A stretch of DNA of 64,000 bases from Desulfoluna butyratoxydans (GCF_900699765.1 NZ_CAADHO010000007.1:186001-250000); one strand, 5' to 3'. Shown: positions 42,008-51,079, counted from the stretch's first letter. Notes: generated from the letters alone by a model not told the origin. Made by a program: numbers and translations.

Positions 42008-42985
42008 CTATTTCCCGCCAAGCTCCCGGGCGGCTTCCAGGGCGTGGTAGGTGAGGATGATGTCCGCGCCTGCCCGTTTGATGGAGGTAAGGGTCTCCAT
42101 CATCACCTTGGTGCCGTCGATCCAGCCGAGCTGGTCCGCTGCCTTGATCATGGCGTATTCGCCGCTGACGTTGTAGGCGGCCATGGGCAGGTCCACCTCG
42201 TCCCTGACTTTGGAGATGACGTCCAGGTAGGAGAGGGCCGGTTTTACCATGATGATGTCCGCGCCTTCCTGCACGTCCATGGTGGCCTCCCGGATGCCTT
42301 CCAGAACGTTGGCCGGATCCATCTGGTAGGTGCGCCGGTCGCCGAAGGTGGGGGCGGAGTGGGCGGCGGCCCGGAAGGGACCGTAGTAGGCGGAGCAGTA
42401 CTTTACGGCGTAGCTCATGATGGGGGTCTCGCCCATGTCTTCCTGATCCAGGGCGTCCCGGATTTCACCCACACGGCCGTCCATCATGTCCGAGGGGGCC
42501 ACCATGTCGGCACCGGCCTTGGCGTGGGAGACGGCGATACGGGCAAGGAGATCGAGGCTCATGTCGTTGTCGATCTTTCCCTTTTCCACCACGCCGCAGT
42601 GGCCGTGGTCCGTGTACTGGCAGAGGCAGACGTCGGTGATGACGGTGAGCTCGGGGACCTTGTTCTTCACCTCGCGCACCGCCTTCTGGACGATGCCGTT
42701 TTTGGCGTAGGCCGAGGTGCCAAGGGGGTCTTTCTTGTCGGGGATGCCGAAGATCATCACCGCGGGGATCCCAAGGTCAGAGGCCTCTTTGGCAACCTTG
42801 ACGAGGTTGTCCACGGAGAACTGGTAGTGTCCGGGCATGGAGTCGATGGGGTTTTTCACGCCTTTTCCGCCGATGGCGAAGAGGGGCAGGATCAGGTCGT
42901 CGACGGAGAGGGAGGTTTCGCGGATCATGCGGCGCAGGCTGGAAGACGCTCTCAGGCGCCGTCCTCGGTATTGGGGGAACAGCAT
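42008..42985 (-). CDS. hemB: Porphobilinogen synthase (delta-aminolevulinic acid dehydratase)
   Basis: Condenses two 5-aminolevulinate molecules to porphobilinogen, an early step shared by siroheme, heme and corrinoid synthesis. 325 residues with the zinc-site pattern CLCQYTDHGHC (C-x-C-x7-C), the active-site stretch VAPSDMMDGRVG, YAVKYCSAYYGPFR, and the Schiff-base lysine in IIMVKPALSYLD. The zinc-type cysteines argue for a Zn rather than Mg enzyme. The frame opens at 43087, but MLFPQYRGRRLR at 42985 matches family starts and has AAGGAG upstream. It lies between ahbC and ahbD, as in other sulfate reducers. Confidence 0.96.
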   Translation of the reverse strand: MLFPQYRGRRLRASSSLRRMIRETSLSVDDLILPLFAIGGKGVKNPIDSMPGHYQFSVDNLVKVAKEASDLGIPAVMIFGIPDKKDPLGTSAYAKNGIVQKAVREVKNKVPELTVITDVCLCQYTDHGHCGVVEKGKIDNDMSLDLLARIAVSHAKAGADMVAPSDMMDGRVGEIRDALDQEDMGETPIMSYAVKYCSAYYGPFRAAAHSAPTFGDRRTYQMDPANVLEGIREATMDVQEGADIIMVKPALSYLDVISKVRDEVDLPMAAYNVSGEYAMIKAADQLGWIDGTKVMMETLTSIKRAGADIILTYHALEAARELGGK

Positions 42986-43144
42986 CGGGTACTCCTTACA
43001 GTGAAGGCGAGGGCCGGTGGTCCGGCTTTTAAGGTGACGGCGGCTCACCGGAAGTGGCCGCCGCGTGCTTGCCGTCGCCTTCGACATGGGCTGCCGGTCC
43101 GGAGGCGGCAGGTGTATACCGCGTCTCTGACCGGGCCCTTATGG

Positions 43145-44332
43145 TTATTCGGTCAAGCCGATCTCTTCATCGGTTAAGTAGCATTCGGGATCCGGGGCCC
43201 AGACATCGCCGGTGGCGGCTTCGGCGCGGACGCGGAAGTTGCCGGCGCAGATATCGAGCCATTTGCACTTGGCGCACCTGCCGGTGACGTGCTTTTTCTT
43301 CTCTTTGAGTTTCAGGAGAAGATCGTCCTCGGGCTTGGTCCAGATTTCGGAGAAGGGGCGCTGGCGCACGTTGCCGAAGCTGTGGTGACGCCAGAACTGG
43401 TCGGCGTAGACGGAGCCGTCCCAGCTGACGCAGCCGATGCCGTGGCCGGAGCTGTTGCCTTCGTTCATCTGGAGAAGTTCCAGCACTTCCTTGGCGCGCT
43501 CGGGGTCTTCTTCGAGCATGCGCAGGTAGATGTGGGGACCGTCGGCATGGTTGTCCACGGTGAGGACTTCCTTGGGCTTGCCCGCGTCGTGGAGGCGCTT
43601 GGCTTCGGTGGCGATGAGGTCAACGGCTTTGCGGGTCTCTTCGTGGGAGAGCACCTCGTCGCCGATCTTGACGCCACGCCCGGCGTAGACCAGGTGGTAG
43701 AAGCAGATGCGGGGGATGTCCATCTCTTCGAGGAGTTTAAAAACCTCGGGGATGTCACGGACGTTCATGCGGTTCATGGTGAAGCGCAGGCCCACTTTGA
43801 TGCCCGCCTCCTGGCAGTTGCGGATGCCCTCGAGGCTTGCCTGGAACGCACCTTTTTCTCCGCGGAAGTGGTCATGGGTGGCTTCCATGCCGTCCATGCT
43901 GATGCCCACGTAGGAGAGGCCGATGCGCTTGAGGTTCTGGGCCACCTCTTTTGTGATGAGGGTGCCGTTGGTGGAGATGACGGCGCGCATTCCTTTGGAG
44001 ACGGCGTACTCGGCCAGCTCAGGCATGTCCTTGCGCATGAGGGGCTCGCCGCCGGAGAAGAGGATCACCGGGGCACCGAAGGCCGCCAGGTCGTCGATGA
44101 GGGCTTTACCCTCTTCGGTGGTCATTTCGTTGTCTTCGCCGGTTGCCTTGGCCTGGGCGTAACAGTGGATGCATTTGAGGTTGCATGCCCGGGTGCAGTT
44201 CCAGACCACCACAGGCTTTTTGTCTTTGGAAAACTGAAGCAGGTGGGAAGGAAGGCTCCCGGAATGGCGTCCGTAGCGCAGGGCGTCTGAGGGTTCCACG
44301 GTTCCGCAGTAGAGTTTGGATATTCCGATCAT
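43145..44332 (-). CDS. ahbC: 12,18-didecarboxysiroheme deacetylase AhbC
   Basis: 395-residue radical SAM enzyme that removes two acetate side chains from 12,18-didecarboxysiroheme to give iron-coproporphyrin III. The start MIGISKLYCGTVEPSDALRY is the hallmark of AhbC, which distinguishes it from the related NirJ. The radical SAM cysteines are in CNLKCIHC (Cys50, Cys54, Cys57), followed by LFSGGEPLMRKD. The C terminus holds CVSWDGSVYADQFW and CAKCKWLDIC, an auxiliary-cluster region. hemB and ahbD follow on the same strand. AhbA and AhbB, needed for the preceding step, are not in this window. Confidence 0.94.
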   Translation of the reverse strand: MIGISKLYCGTVEPSDALRYGRHSGSLPSHLLQFSKDKKPVVVWNCTRACNLKCIHCYAQAKATGEDNEMTTEEGKALIDDLAAFGAPVILFSGGEPLMRKDMPELAEYAVSKGMRAVISTNGTLITKEVAQNLKRIGLSYVGISMDGMEATHDHFRGEKGAFQASLEGIRNCQEAGIKVGLRFTMNRMNVRDIPEVFKLLEEMDIPRICFYHLVYAGRGVKIGDEVLSHEETRKAVDLIATEAKRLHDAGKPKEVLTVDNHADGPHIYLRMLEEDPERAKEVLELLQMNEGNSSGHGIGCVSWDGSVYADQFWRHHSFGNVRQRPFSEIWTKPEDDLLLKLKEKKKHVTGRCAKCKWLDICAGNFRVRAEAATGDVWAPDPECYLTDEEIGLTE

Positions 44333-44359
44333 CTACGTATACTCTCCGGTTGTGACAGC

Positions 44360-44383
44360 AAAGGCCCTCAAAACGGGGCCTTT
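44360..44383 (-). terminator. Weak terminator after the ClpX-like gene
   Basis: AAAGGCCC and GGGCCTTT make an eight-base stem around an eight-base loop, but the T-run on the minus strand is only TTTG. It lies between the ClpX-like gene and ahbC and may allow read-through. Confidence 0.5.
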
Positions 44384-44447
44384 GTTGGTATCTCGTTTGA
44401 ATGGTGTCGAATCCCAGGGCGAAACGAGGGCTGCCGACAGGGACTCG

Positions 44448-46235
44448 TTATGTCTTAGTGTTGTCGGGAAGGCGGATGGCGTCGGTTTTTCCCACGAGCT
44501 CCTCTTTGATGAGGTCGTCCAGGAAGGTTTCCGGCGACAACAGGGCCTCCCGTGTGATGAAGAAGTGAGTCTTGCCGGTTTTTTCCCGGATCAGGGAGAG
44601 ACCGAGCTCGAAATCTCCGGTGATTTTTGCAAACAACTCGTCGAAGGTGGCCCCGGCCGTCAGGATCTGATCCATGAGGAAATCCACCGCCTCTTCATCA
44701 AACAGGACATGCATACCAAATTTCGAGAAAAAATTCACCTCAAGTTTTTTAACCTCTTCATAATGTGAATGAATTCTCTCAATGGCGCGTCCCGTGGAGA
44801 TTCCGCTTGCGATACAGAGCGTTGACGCCAGGTCCGTTCGCCAGGGCGTCATGGGCAGCAGGTGGCCCACGGTGAGTTGATCCCAGTGGTTGGTGATGTA
44901 CCCGGACAGGGATTCTGTTTCCAGGGCCTCCAGATGCCGGAAGCGGGCGGCCCATTCGTCGGCCATGGCAGGATCCGACAGAGACCGCAGGGTCTCCTCA
45001 GGCTCCAGGGCCGCTTCGATGGTGGCGGGGAACTCTTTCCGGCCCGTGGAGGGCAGGCGGGTCTCAAAGGGGAGGAGCACATCCTCCACCGCGCTCACGA
45101 GGCCTCGGGCCCCGGTGTTTTCAAGGTGGGCACGCCGCGCGATCTCCCGGAGAATCTCATCGTCGAACCGGATGCTGATGCCGTAGGATGAAAAATCGAG
45201 CTTTTTGCTCAGGATCACCGGGTTGTTGGGGTTTTTAAGGATCTCAAAGAGATCGTCCTCGGAGAGGGACTCCAGGGTGGTGCGTACGGGCAGGCGCCCC
45301 ACAAATTCGGATTCGAAGCCGAACTCCACCAGGTCTTCGGTGCGCAGCTCGCGGAAGATGGCGTCGGTGTCCGCGTTGTCGTGGAGGGTGGCGCCGAAAC
45401 CGATGCTTTTTTTACGGTTGCGCTTTTCGATGATTTCGGACAGGCCGTTGAAGGCGCCGCTCATGATAAAAAGGATGTTGCCGGTGTTGATCACCTGCTT
45501 TTCCAGGTTGCCGGTCTTCTGGTAGCGCTCCATCTCCTTGAGCATGGAGACGGGATCATGGGGGACCTTGAGTTCTACGTCGGTCTCTTCCATGGGCTTG
45601 AGGAGAGCCCGCTGGACACCGGTGCGGGAGATATCGGCTCCGACGAGGTTGGGTGAGGAGGCGATTTTGTCCACTTCGTCGATATAGACGATGCCGCATT
45701 CGGCCCGCTCAATGTCGTCGTCGGCTTCACGCACCAGGTCCCGGATCAGGTCCTCGACGTTGCCGCCCACGTAGCCTGCCTCTGTGAATTTGGTGGCGTC
45801 TCCCTTGACAAAGGGGACCCCGATCTTGTCGGCGATGAGCTTGATCATGTAGGTCTTGCCCACGCCGGTGGGGCCGATCATCAGGACGTTGTTTTTGATG
45901 CCCCCCACAATGCCGGAGGTCTTGCGTCCCTCGTCCCCCAAGTGGCGGATTCGATTGAAATGGGTGCAGATTTTTGTTGCCAGTACGGCTTTGGCCCTCT
46001 CCTGACGGATGATGAACTGGTCCAGATAGGCCACCAGGTCTTCAGGCTTCATGTCGAAGTCGAGTTGAAAACCCTTCTTCTCCGCTCTGACGCTCTTGCC
46101 TTCGGTTTTGTCCCGCTCGGGTTTCGAGAAGGGAGAGACGATCTTTACGTTTCCGCCAAACTTTTGATTGAGGAAATTACCGATCTCCTTTTCGAGTTCC
46201 TTGGGGTCGGGTATGTTTTCGTTATAATGGCTCAT
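44448..46235 (-). CDS. ClpX-like AAA+ unfoldase without zinc domain
   Basis: 595-residue AAA+ protein close to ClpX in the ATPase core: Walker A GPTGVGKT (121-128), pore loop GYVG (154-157), Walker B GIVYIDEVDK, arginine region GFESEFVGRLPV and sensor-2 NTGARGL. The IGF tripeptide that docks ClpX on ClpP is kept (KSIGFGAT, 278-280). It lacks the four-cysteine N-terminal domain of ClpX and instead has about 60 charged residues. It carries a C-terminal extension of about 180 residues that ClpX lacks. ATG 46235 has GGAG upstream; a GTG lies six bases earlier. It probably unfolds a special set of proteins, perhaps with ClpP. Downstream are the heme genes. Confidence 0.85.
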   Translation of the reverse strand: MSHYNENIPDPKELEKEIGNFLNQKFGGNVKIVSPFSKPERDKTEGKSVRAEKKGFQLDFDMKPEDLVAYLDQFIIRQERAKAVLATKICTHFNRIRHLGDEGRKTSGIVGGIKNNVLMIGPTGVGKTYMIKLIADKIGVPFVKGDATKFTEAGYVGGNVEDLIRDLVREADDDIERAECGIVYIDEVDKIASSPNLVGADISRTGVQRALLKPMEETDVELKVPHDPVSMLKEMERYQKTGNLEKQVINTGNILFIMSGAFNGLSEIIEKRNRKKSIGFGATLHDNADTDAIFRELRTEDLVEFGFESEFVGRLPVRTTLESLSEDDLFEILKNPNNPVILSKKLDFSSYGISIRFDDEILREIARRAHLENTGARGLVSAVEDVLLPFETRLPSTGRKEFPATIEAALEPEETLRSLSDPAMADEWAARFRHLEALETESLSGYITNHWDQLTVGHLLPMTPWRTDLASTLCIASGISTGRAIERIHSHYEEVKKLEVNFFSKFGMHVLFDEEAVDFLMDQILTAGATFDELFAKITGDFELGLSLIREKTGKTHFFITREALLSPETFLDDLIKEELVGKTDAIRLPDNTKT

Positions 46236-46874
46236 GGTCACTCCAATATAAACACGGGCTGGTGAATTGCAAGGGGGCGGCGCCGCGTAAGGGCCTCTGT
46301 TCTTGCTTTGCTGGAGTGCAATCCTGTGTAAAAACAGGAGTGAAGGGGCGCCTGCCTCTGTGCCCGAGTTTCAGCCCGGATATTTCACGCGTCGAGGGCA
46401 TCCATCGATTAAGGCATCCGTGCTGCAGATGGTGTGGTTTACCCCCAGGCACTGAAAATTCAGAAGATGGAAGTACTTTGGACTACCTGGTTCTTGCTTT
46501 GGTAAGCGAACGTAATAACAGTTCTATTGTGCCTGGGCGGATCGCTTTGTTAGAAAATAGTCGGTCCGGGGGCGCATGGGGAGGTAAAAGAGGCAGGCAG
46601 GGGTGGTGCTGCCGGGACAGGTGTGTTAGAAACCCTCGTTGAACGTGTCGTGATAATCAAATGATCCGGCGGTGACAAGACAGGCCTGAATCCCGTGCAG
46701 AGCAGGGGAGGGAGTCGCCGTCGCAAGATGCAATATGCACGGGAAAATGCAGCTCCTTTTTCCCGGAACCCACCGTTTTGGCATAAAGATAAACCGATCG
46801 CGTGCCGATATGAGTAAACATAATGTGTGCACTGCGTGATAACCTCTTCCAGAAAAAGAGAAAAGGGGGTGGCA
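46236..46874. other. Gap between the ClpX-like gene and the sensor kinase
   Basis: About 640 bases separate two divergent genes. Frames at 46262-46642 (plus) and 46550-47524 (minus, antisense to the kinase) translate into Arg/Cys/Ser-rich strings with no domain. I see no clear promoter, repeat or hairpin of note. Confidence 0.5.
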
Positions 46875-48539
46875 TTGAACCGGGACTCTGACCGAACGGT
46901 TCTTGTAGTACATGGCGATGAACAGAGCCTGGCCCGTGCCCGGCGGCTCCTCGAATCAGAAGGCATCCATGTTGAAGAACAGGGGCCTGAAAGGGGTTCG
47001 TCCGATGATCGTGTACGATATGAAGAGTTGTTCAAGACAAGCCGCGACGGCATTTTGTTTACGGACTTGAACGGGCGCATCGAAGATGCCAACCCCGCGT
47101 TCCTCGACATGGTCGGATACCCCCTGGAGGAGGTGTGCGATCGCTTTGAGCAACAGATAACGCCGGAAAAGTGGCGCCTGCTGGAGTCACGCATCGTGGC
47201 TCCTGCTCTCCTTGCCAAGGGCGAATCCGGGGAGTACGAAAAGGAGTACATTAAAAAGGGTGGGAGCCGGGTGCCCACCCAGGTTCGAAGCTGGCTGTTG
47301 CGCAACACCCAGGGGGAACCTTTCAGAAAGCTGACCCTGGTCAGGGACACCTCGGCCCGCAAGTCCATGGAAGAGCAGCTCAGGCAGGCCCAGAAAATGG
47401 AAGCCCTGGGGACCCTTGCCGGGGGCATCGCCCATGACTTCAACAACGTGCTGGCCGCCATCCTTGGGTACATCGAGCTTGCCCGTTTTGATGTGGACGA
47501 GTCCAATCCGGCGCGAAAAAGCATCGACCAGATCTACAAAGCCTCCCAGCGCGCCAGAAACCTGGTGGGCCACATTCTCTCCTTCAGCAGGCAGACCGTC
47601 CATGAGAAGAAGCCGGTCTTCATGCAGCAGATTATCGGGGAATCCCTGGAACTCCTCCGGGCAAGCCTTCCCAGCACCATTGAGATCAAGCAGTCCATGA
47701 CCTCCAAGGTCTATCCCATCGACGCAGATTCCACCCAGATTCACCAGATCCTCATGAACCTGTGCACCAACGCGGCCCATGCCATGGCCGACGGAGGGAC
47801 CCTGTCCATTCTTTTGGACGTGGTCACCTTAAATGAGGTGGACGTGCATGAGTTCATCGAACTGGAGCCCGGTGCGTACATGAAGCTCTCGGTGGGAGAC
47901 ACGGGCTGCGGCATGAACCTTGAGGTGAAAAAACGCATTTTCGATCCCTATTTCACCACCAAGGGAAAGGGCCAGGGCACCGGCATGGGGCTCTCTGTTG
48001 TCCACGGCATCCTGAAGGTCCACGGCGGGGCGATTCGCGTGGAGAGCGAGGAGGGAGAGGGCAGCGTATTCCACCTTTACTTTCCGGTCTCCGAAGGACG
48101 TGCCGGTGAAGAACCCAAGGTTGCAGCAGGGCTTGCCCGCGGACAGGAGAACATCCTTTTTGTGGACGACGAGCCGGATCTGGCCGAGATGGTCGGGGCC
48201 ATGTTGGAGCGCCTGGGGTATACGGTGACATCCGTTACGGACAGCCGGGAGGCCTTCGACCTTTTCTCCAAATCCCCAGAAGCCTTTGACCTGGTGGTGA
48301 CGGACCTGACCATGCCCAAGATGACGGGTGTCGCCCTGGCCCGCAAGGTCAAAGCCCTGCGACCGGAGGTGCCGGTGATCATCTGCACCGGATACAGCGA
48401 CAGCTTTTCGGCAGGGGAAGTCTCGGACGCGGGGATCGATTTTCTGCTCATGAAGCCCCTTGAAATCAGGGAGCTTTCCGCATCCATCCGCAATGCCCTT
48501 ACAGGCAGGGGGACAGATGAAACCTTGTCATCTCATTAA
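46875..48539 (+). CDS. Hybrid sensor histidine kinase with PAS and receiver domains
   Basis: About 554 residues, soluble, without membrane segments. Order: a short remnant of a receiver (TVLVVHGDEQSLARARRLLE, no full acidic pocket), PAS domain (residues 45-165), HisKA with phospho-accepting His near residue 187 in GGIAHDFNNVLAAI, HATPase_c with NLCTNAAHAM, GDTGCGM and GTGMGLSVV, and a C-terminal receiver with VDDEP and the phospho-acceptor Asp near residue 477 in VVTDLTMPK. Starts are non-ATG: TTG 46875 has AAGGGGG six bases upstream; GTGs at 46869 and 46827 are alternatives. The cytosolic signal is unknown. The next gene overlaps by 23 bases. Confidence 0.9.
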   Translation: MNRDSDRTVLVVHGDEQSLARARRLLESEGIHVEEQGPERGSSDDRVRYEELFKTSRDGILFTDLNGRIEDANPAFLDMVGYPLEEVCDRFEQQITPEKWRLLESRIVAPALLAKGESGEYEKEYIKKGGSRVPTQVRSWLLRNTQGEPFRKLTLVRDTSARKSMEEQLRQAQKMEALGTLAGGIAHDFNNVLAAILGYIELARFDVDESNPARKSIDQIYKASQRARNLVGHILSFSRQTVHEKKPVFMQQIIGESLELLRASLPSTIEIKQSMTSKVYPIDADSTQIHQILMNLCTNAAHAMADGGTLSILLDVVTLNEVDVHEFIELEPGAYMKLSVGDTGCGMNLEVKKRIFDPYFTTKGKGQGTGMGLSVVHGILKVHGGAIRVESEEGEGSVFHLYFPVSEGRAGEEPKVAAGLARGQENILFVDDEPDLAEMVGAMLERLGYTVTSVTDSREAFDLFSKSPEAFDLVVTDLTMPKMTGVALARKVKALRPEVPVIICTGYSDSFSAGEVSDAGIDFLLMKPLEIRELSASIRNALTGRGTDETLSSH

Positions 48540-49032
48540 CGGATTGGTTTGTGCCCTGGGCCTGTTGCTGGCCTCGCGAAGCGCGGTTGCGGAGAGCTTT
48601 GACTTCCGCAGTGTGCGCTGGGGCATGAACCGTTTCGAGGTGATGGCCTCTGAAAAAATCGCCCCGAAACGCATGGGGCGGCACGAACTGCTGTATCGCG
48701 TCTCTTTGTTCAAGCGGCCTGCGCACCTGATGTATCGACTGGCCGGGGATCGCCTGGTGGGTGTGCGCTATGTTCTTCCGGTCAAGTTGTCGGATTCCCT
48801 TGATAAACTCGAGGAGCTGGTCTCCCTGAGGTACGGGGTGGCCAGCCGGGAGACCGGGAAAGAGGGGGCCCAGAGGGTCTGGACCGCTCAGGATCGGACC
48901 GTTCGCCTCTTTTTTCCCAAAAAAGGGCAGGCCGTTATCGATATTGTCTCCAGAGGGGCTTCCGCCGCCTCATCCGCAGAGCTGGCAAGCCTTCGCAGCT
49001 CTGCGCGTGATGCGGTGGTGAGTAGTCTGTAA
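48517..49032 (+). CDS. Small secreted protein, function unknown
   Basis: 171 residues with a signal peptide (MKPCHLINGLVCALGLLLAS, cleavage after AVA). The mature part starts ESFDFRSVRWGMNRFEVMAS, the kind of RWGMxxxEV start seen in periplasmic proteins of unassigned function, and continues with mixed alpha/beta pattern and FFPKKGQAVIDIV near the end. AGGGGGACAG precedes the ATG, which overlaps the kinase stop by 23 bases, so the two are probably co-translated. It might be a periplasmic sensor element, but no domain is named. Confidence 0.75.
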   Translation: MKPCHLINGLVCALGLLLASRSAVAESFDFRSVRWGMNRFEVMASEKIAPKRMGRHELLYRVSLFKRPAHLMYRLAGDRLVGVRYVLPVKLSDSLDKLEELVSLRYGVASRETGKEGAQRVWTAQDRTVRLFFPKKGQAVIDIVSRGASAASSAELASLRSSARDAVVSSL

Positions 49033-49043
49033 CACGAACGGTA

Positions 49044-49072
49044 TTGACACCTTGTGAGGAAATTAGTAGTGC
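49044..49072 (+). promoter_or_regulatory. Candidate promoter for the PstS-like/porin pair
   Basis: TTGACA at 49044-49049 and, after 17 bases, a weak -10 TAGTGC (49067-49072). It is about 110 bases before the PstS-like gene. Confidence 0.35.
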
Positions 49073-49183
49073 ACAAAGGATAACAATGTTAATTCCATAC
49101 GGTTGGTATTCTGTGTGTGCACAATTTGTTTGGTAATGCTGAGCGATGATTTTCACCACGAAAGGAAGGAAGGAGTGCAAGGA

Positions 49184-49618
49184 ATGATGAGAATGGTTCT
49201 AAGGTGCATGTTGGTTGCTTCGATTCTCTGCCTGGTAGCGGGCAGTGTATCTGCAGAGCAGTTGAGAGTCATCGGCAATCGAAGCGTTCCCGTCGCTTCC
49301 CTTGAACAGCGGGAGATTCGGAATATCTACCTCGGGAAGAAGAAAGTATGGGAAAACGGCATGCGTGTACAGTTTGTTATCCTTGGTAAAGGTGACACCC
49401 AGGACGCGTTTTTGAACAAATACCTCAAGAAAAATCACAGCACCTTCACGCGGTATTGGAAAAAGAAGGTGTTTACCGGAGGAGGCCAGGCACCCAAGAG
49501 TTTTGATAAAGAACGGGACCTCGTGGAGTACGTTGAGAAGACAAAAGGGGCCATCGGCTTTGTCTCCTCAGGCGCTGCCACGGACCAGGTGAAGATCTTG
49601 AGCGAAATGACCATCTAA
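49184..49618 (+). CDS. Small PstS-like periplasmic protein
   Basis: 144 residues: signal peptide (MMRMVLRCMLVASILCLVAG, cleavage after VSA) and one compact domain with LRVIGNRSVPVASLEQREIR, NIYLGKKKVWENG, a RYWKKKVFTGGG stretch and VEYVEKTKGAIGFVSSG. These are pieces of the phosphate-binding-protein fold (PstS-like, PF12849 type), but the protein is half the length of a true PstS and has no ABC permease genes nearby. Proteins of this size are often encoded beside porins and two-component systems, as here. Ligand binding and role are unproven; the start could also be ATG 49187. Confidence 0.8.
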   Translation: MMRMVLRCMLVASILCLVAGSVSAEQLRVIGNRSVPVASLEQREIRNIYLGKKKVWENGMRVQFVILGKGDTQDAFLNKYLKKNHSTFTRYWKKKVFTGGGQAPKSFDKERDLVEYVEKTKGAIGFVSSGAATDQVKILSEMTI

Positions 49619-49671
49619 CCTTGTTTACGATTATATTTCACATACCTTTATCGATGCGGAGGCTAACAACA

Positions 49672-51006
49672 ATGATGAAAAGAACGGCCATTTTGTTTAC
49701 CGTGATTCTGGTGTTTCTATCGGCGCAGTCTGCCGGTGCCCTGGAGCTGGGCTCTGAGGGGCAGGTGAGTATTCACGGTTTCATTACCCAGGGGTACCTT
49801 CTCTCCTCGGACAACAAATTTTTCGGGGATACCGATAACGGCGGCACGTATCATTTCAACGAGCGCGGCATCAACTTCACCTCGGACGTCAGCGACCGGC
49901 TGCGTCTGGGTATCCAGTTCTTCTCCCGGGATTTTGGCAATCTGGGAAACAACGACGTAACCATCGACTGGGCCTATGCCGATTACTCCTTCACCGAGTG
50001 GGCCAACTTCAGGGCCGGTAAGCTCAAGATGCCCCAGGGCCTCTACAACACCAGCCGGGACGTGGACATGCTGCGTACCTCGGTGCTGCTTCCCCAGAGT
50101 GTGTACAACGAGGGGTGGCGAGACTCCATCAACGCCCTCAACGGCTTTGAGTACTACGGGTATGCCCCGGCCGGCAAGGTGGGCAGCTTTGAGTACCATT
50201 TCCTGGGCGGGGTCAACCAGTTTGAGGACGACGGCCCTGAGATGCGGCTTCTGGAAGACCAGTTCCCCATCTACCTGGGTGTGGACGTCTCCAACAACAA
50301 GGTGGACCGCACCTATGTGGGCAGCGTGCTCTGGGAGTCTCCCCTTGAAGGCCTCTCCTTTGGCCTGAGTGGCTGGGAGATGAACTTCAATGCAGATATT
50401 ACAAGTACTCCTGACGGCAGTGTGACCATACCTCCTGAGTTGCAAAAAGACCCTTCCACAATTGAGGTGACCCAGACGGGATGGACCACCTCCCTGCAGT
50501 ATGCCGTAGGGGACTTTGTCTTCTCCACCGAATACAACCGCATCAACTACGAAATGGTATCCCCGGGGTATATTCCCGAAGATTCACCTGCAGCGGACTT
50601 TGACAGCGAAGGCTACTACGGCATGATCACCTACCGGTTCACCGACTGGTTTGAGGTGGGTACTTATTACTCCGAGTACTACGCCAACCGGGACGACAAG
50701 GACGGGGAGGATGCTGCTAAGAGGTGGGCTGACTCCGGTGGTTTAGCAGGCGGATATCCCCCCGGTCAGGAACACAGAGCCTACCTCAAGGACCTGGCCC
50801 TTTCCCTTCGGTTCGATATCACCGAGAACTGGATCCTCAAGCTCGAGGGACATAAGATGCGCGGGGGCGCCATCATGCTGAACTCCGACGGGAACACGGA
50901 TTTTTACCCGTCCAACGCCATGGGTGTTGTTGATGGCCAGATCGAAGGCCCCAGCTACACCAAAGACTGGGAGCTCTACACGGCGAAAGTCTCTTTCAGC
51001 TTCTGA
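49672..51006 (+). CDS. Outer-membrane porin-like beta-barrel protein
   Basis: 444 residues with a signal peptide (MMKRTAILFTVILVFLSAQS, cleavage after AGA). The mature protein starts LELGSEGQVSIHGFITQGY and shows alternating strand patterns throughout, with YADYSFTEWANFRAGKLKMPQG as in porin-fold proteins of the OprO/DcaP kind, and ends in AKVSFSF with a terminal Phe, the outer-membrane insertion signal. GGAGG is nine bases before the ATG. It follows the PstS-like gene by 53 bases, so the two probably share a transcript. Channel substrate unknown. Confidence 0.85.
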   Translation: MMKRTAILFTVILVFLSAQSAGALELGSEGQVSIHGFITQGYLLSSDNKFFGDTDNGGTYHFNERGINFTSDVSDRLRLGIQFFSRDFGNLGNNDVTIDWAYADYSFTEWANFRAGKLKMPQGLYNTSRDVDMLRTSVLLPQSVYNEGWRDSINALNGFEYYGYAPAGKVGSFEYHFLGGVNQFEDDGPEMRLLEDQFPIYLGVDVSNNKVDRTYVGSVLWESPLEGLSFGLSGWEMNFNADITSTPDGSVTIPPELQKDPSTIEVTQTGWTTSLQYAVGDFVFSTEYNRINYEMVSPGYIPEDSPAADFDSEGYYGMITYRFTDWFEVGTYYSEYYANRDDKDGEDAAKRWADSGGLAGGYPPGQEHRAYLKDLALSLRFDITENWILKLEGHKMRGGAIMLNSDGNTDFYPSNAMGVVDGQIEGPSYTKDWELYTAKVSFSF

Positions 51007-51030
51007 TGCCTTTGGGCCTCACGACGCTCT

Positions 51031-51079
51031 GATCGATATGCCGGCATCAGCCATGTTTATGGCGGTGCCGGCATGATCG
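51031..51079 (+). terminator. Long stem-loop after the porin gene
   Basis: GATCGATATGCCGGCA pairs with TGCCGGCATGATCGC, with an inner hairpin GCCAT/ATGGC. There is no U-tract, so it may end transcription only partly or protect the 3' end. The remaining gap to 51327 shows nothing else. Confidence 0.55.

Noticed and set aside
46550..47524. 324-residue minus-strand frame
   Set aside because: Mostly antisense to the histidine kinase, Ser/Arg-rich and without a family.
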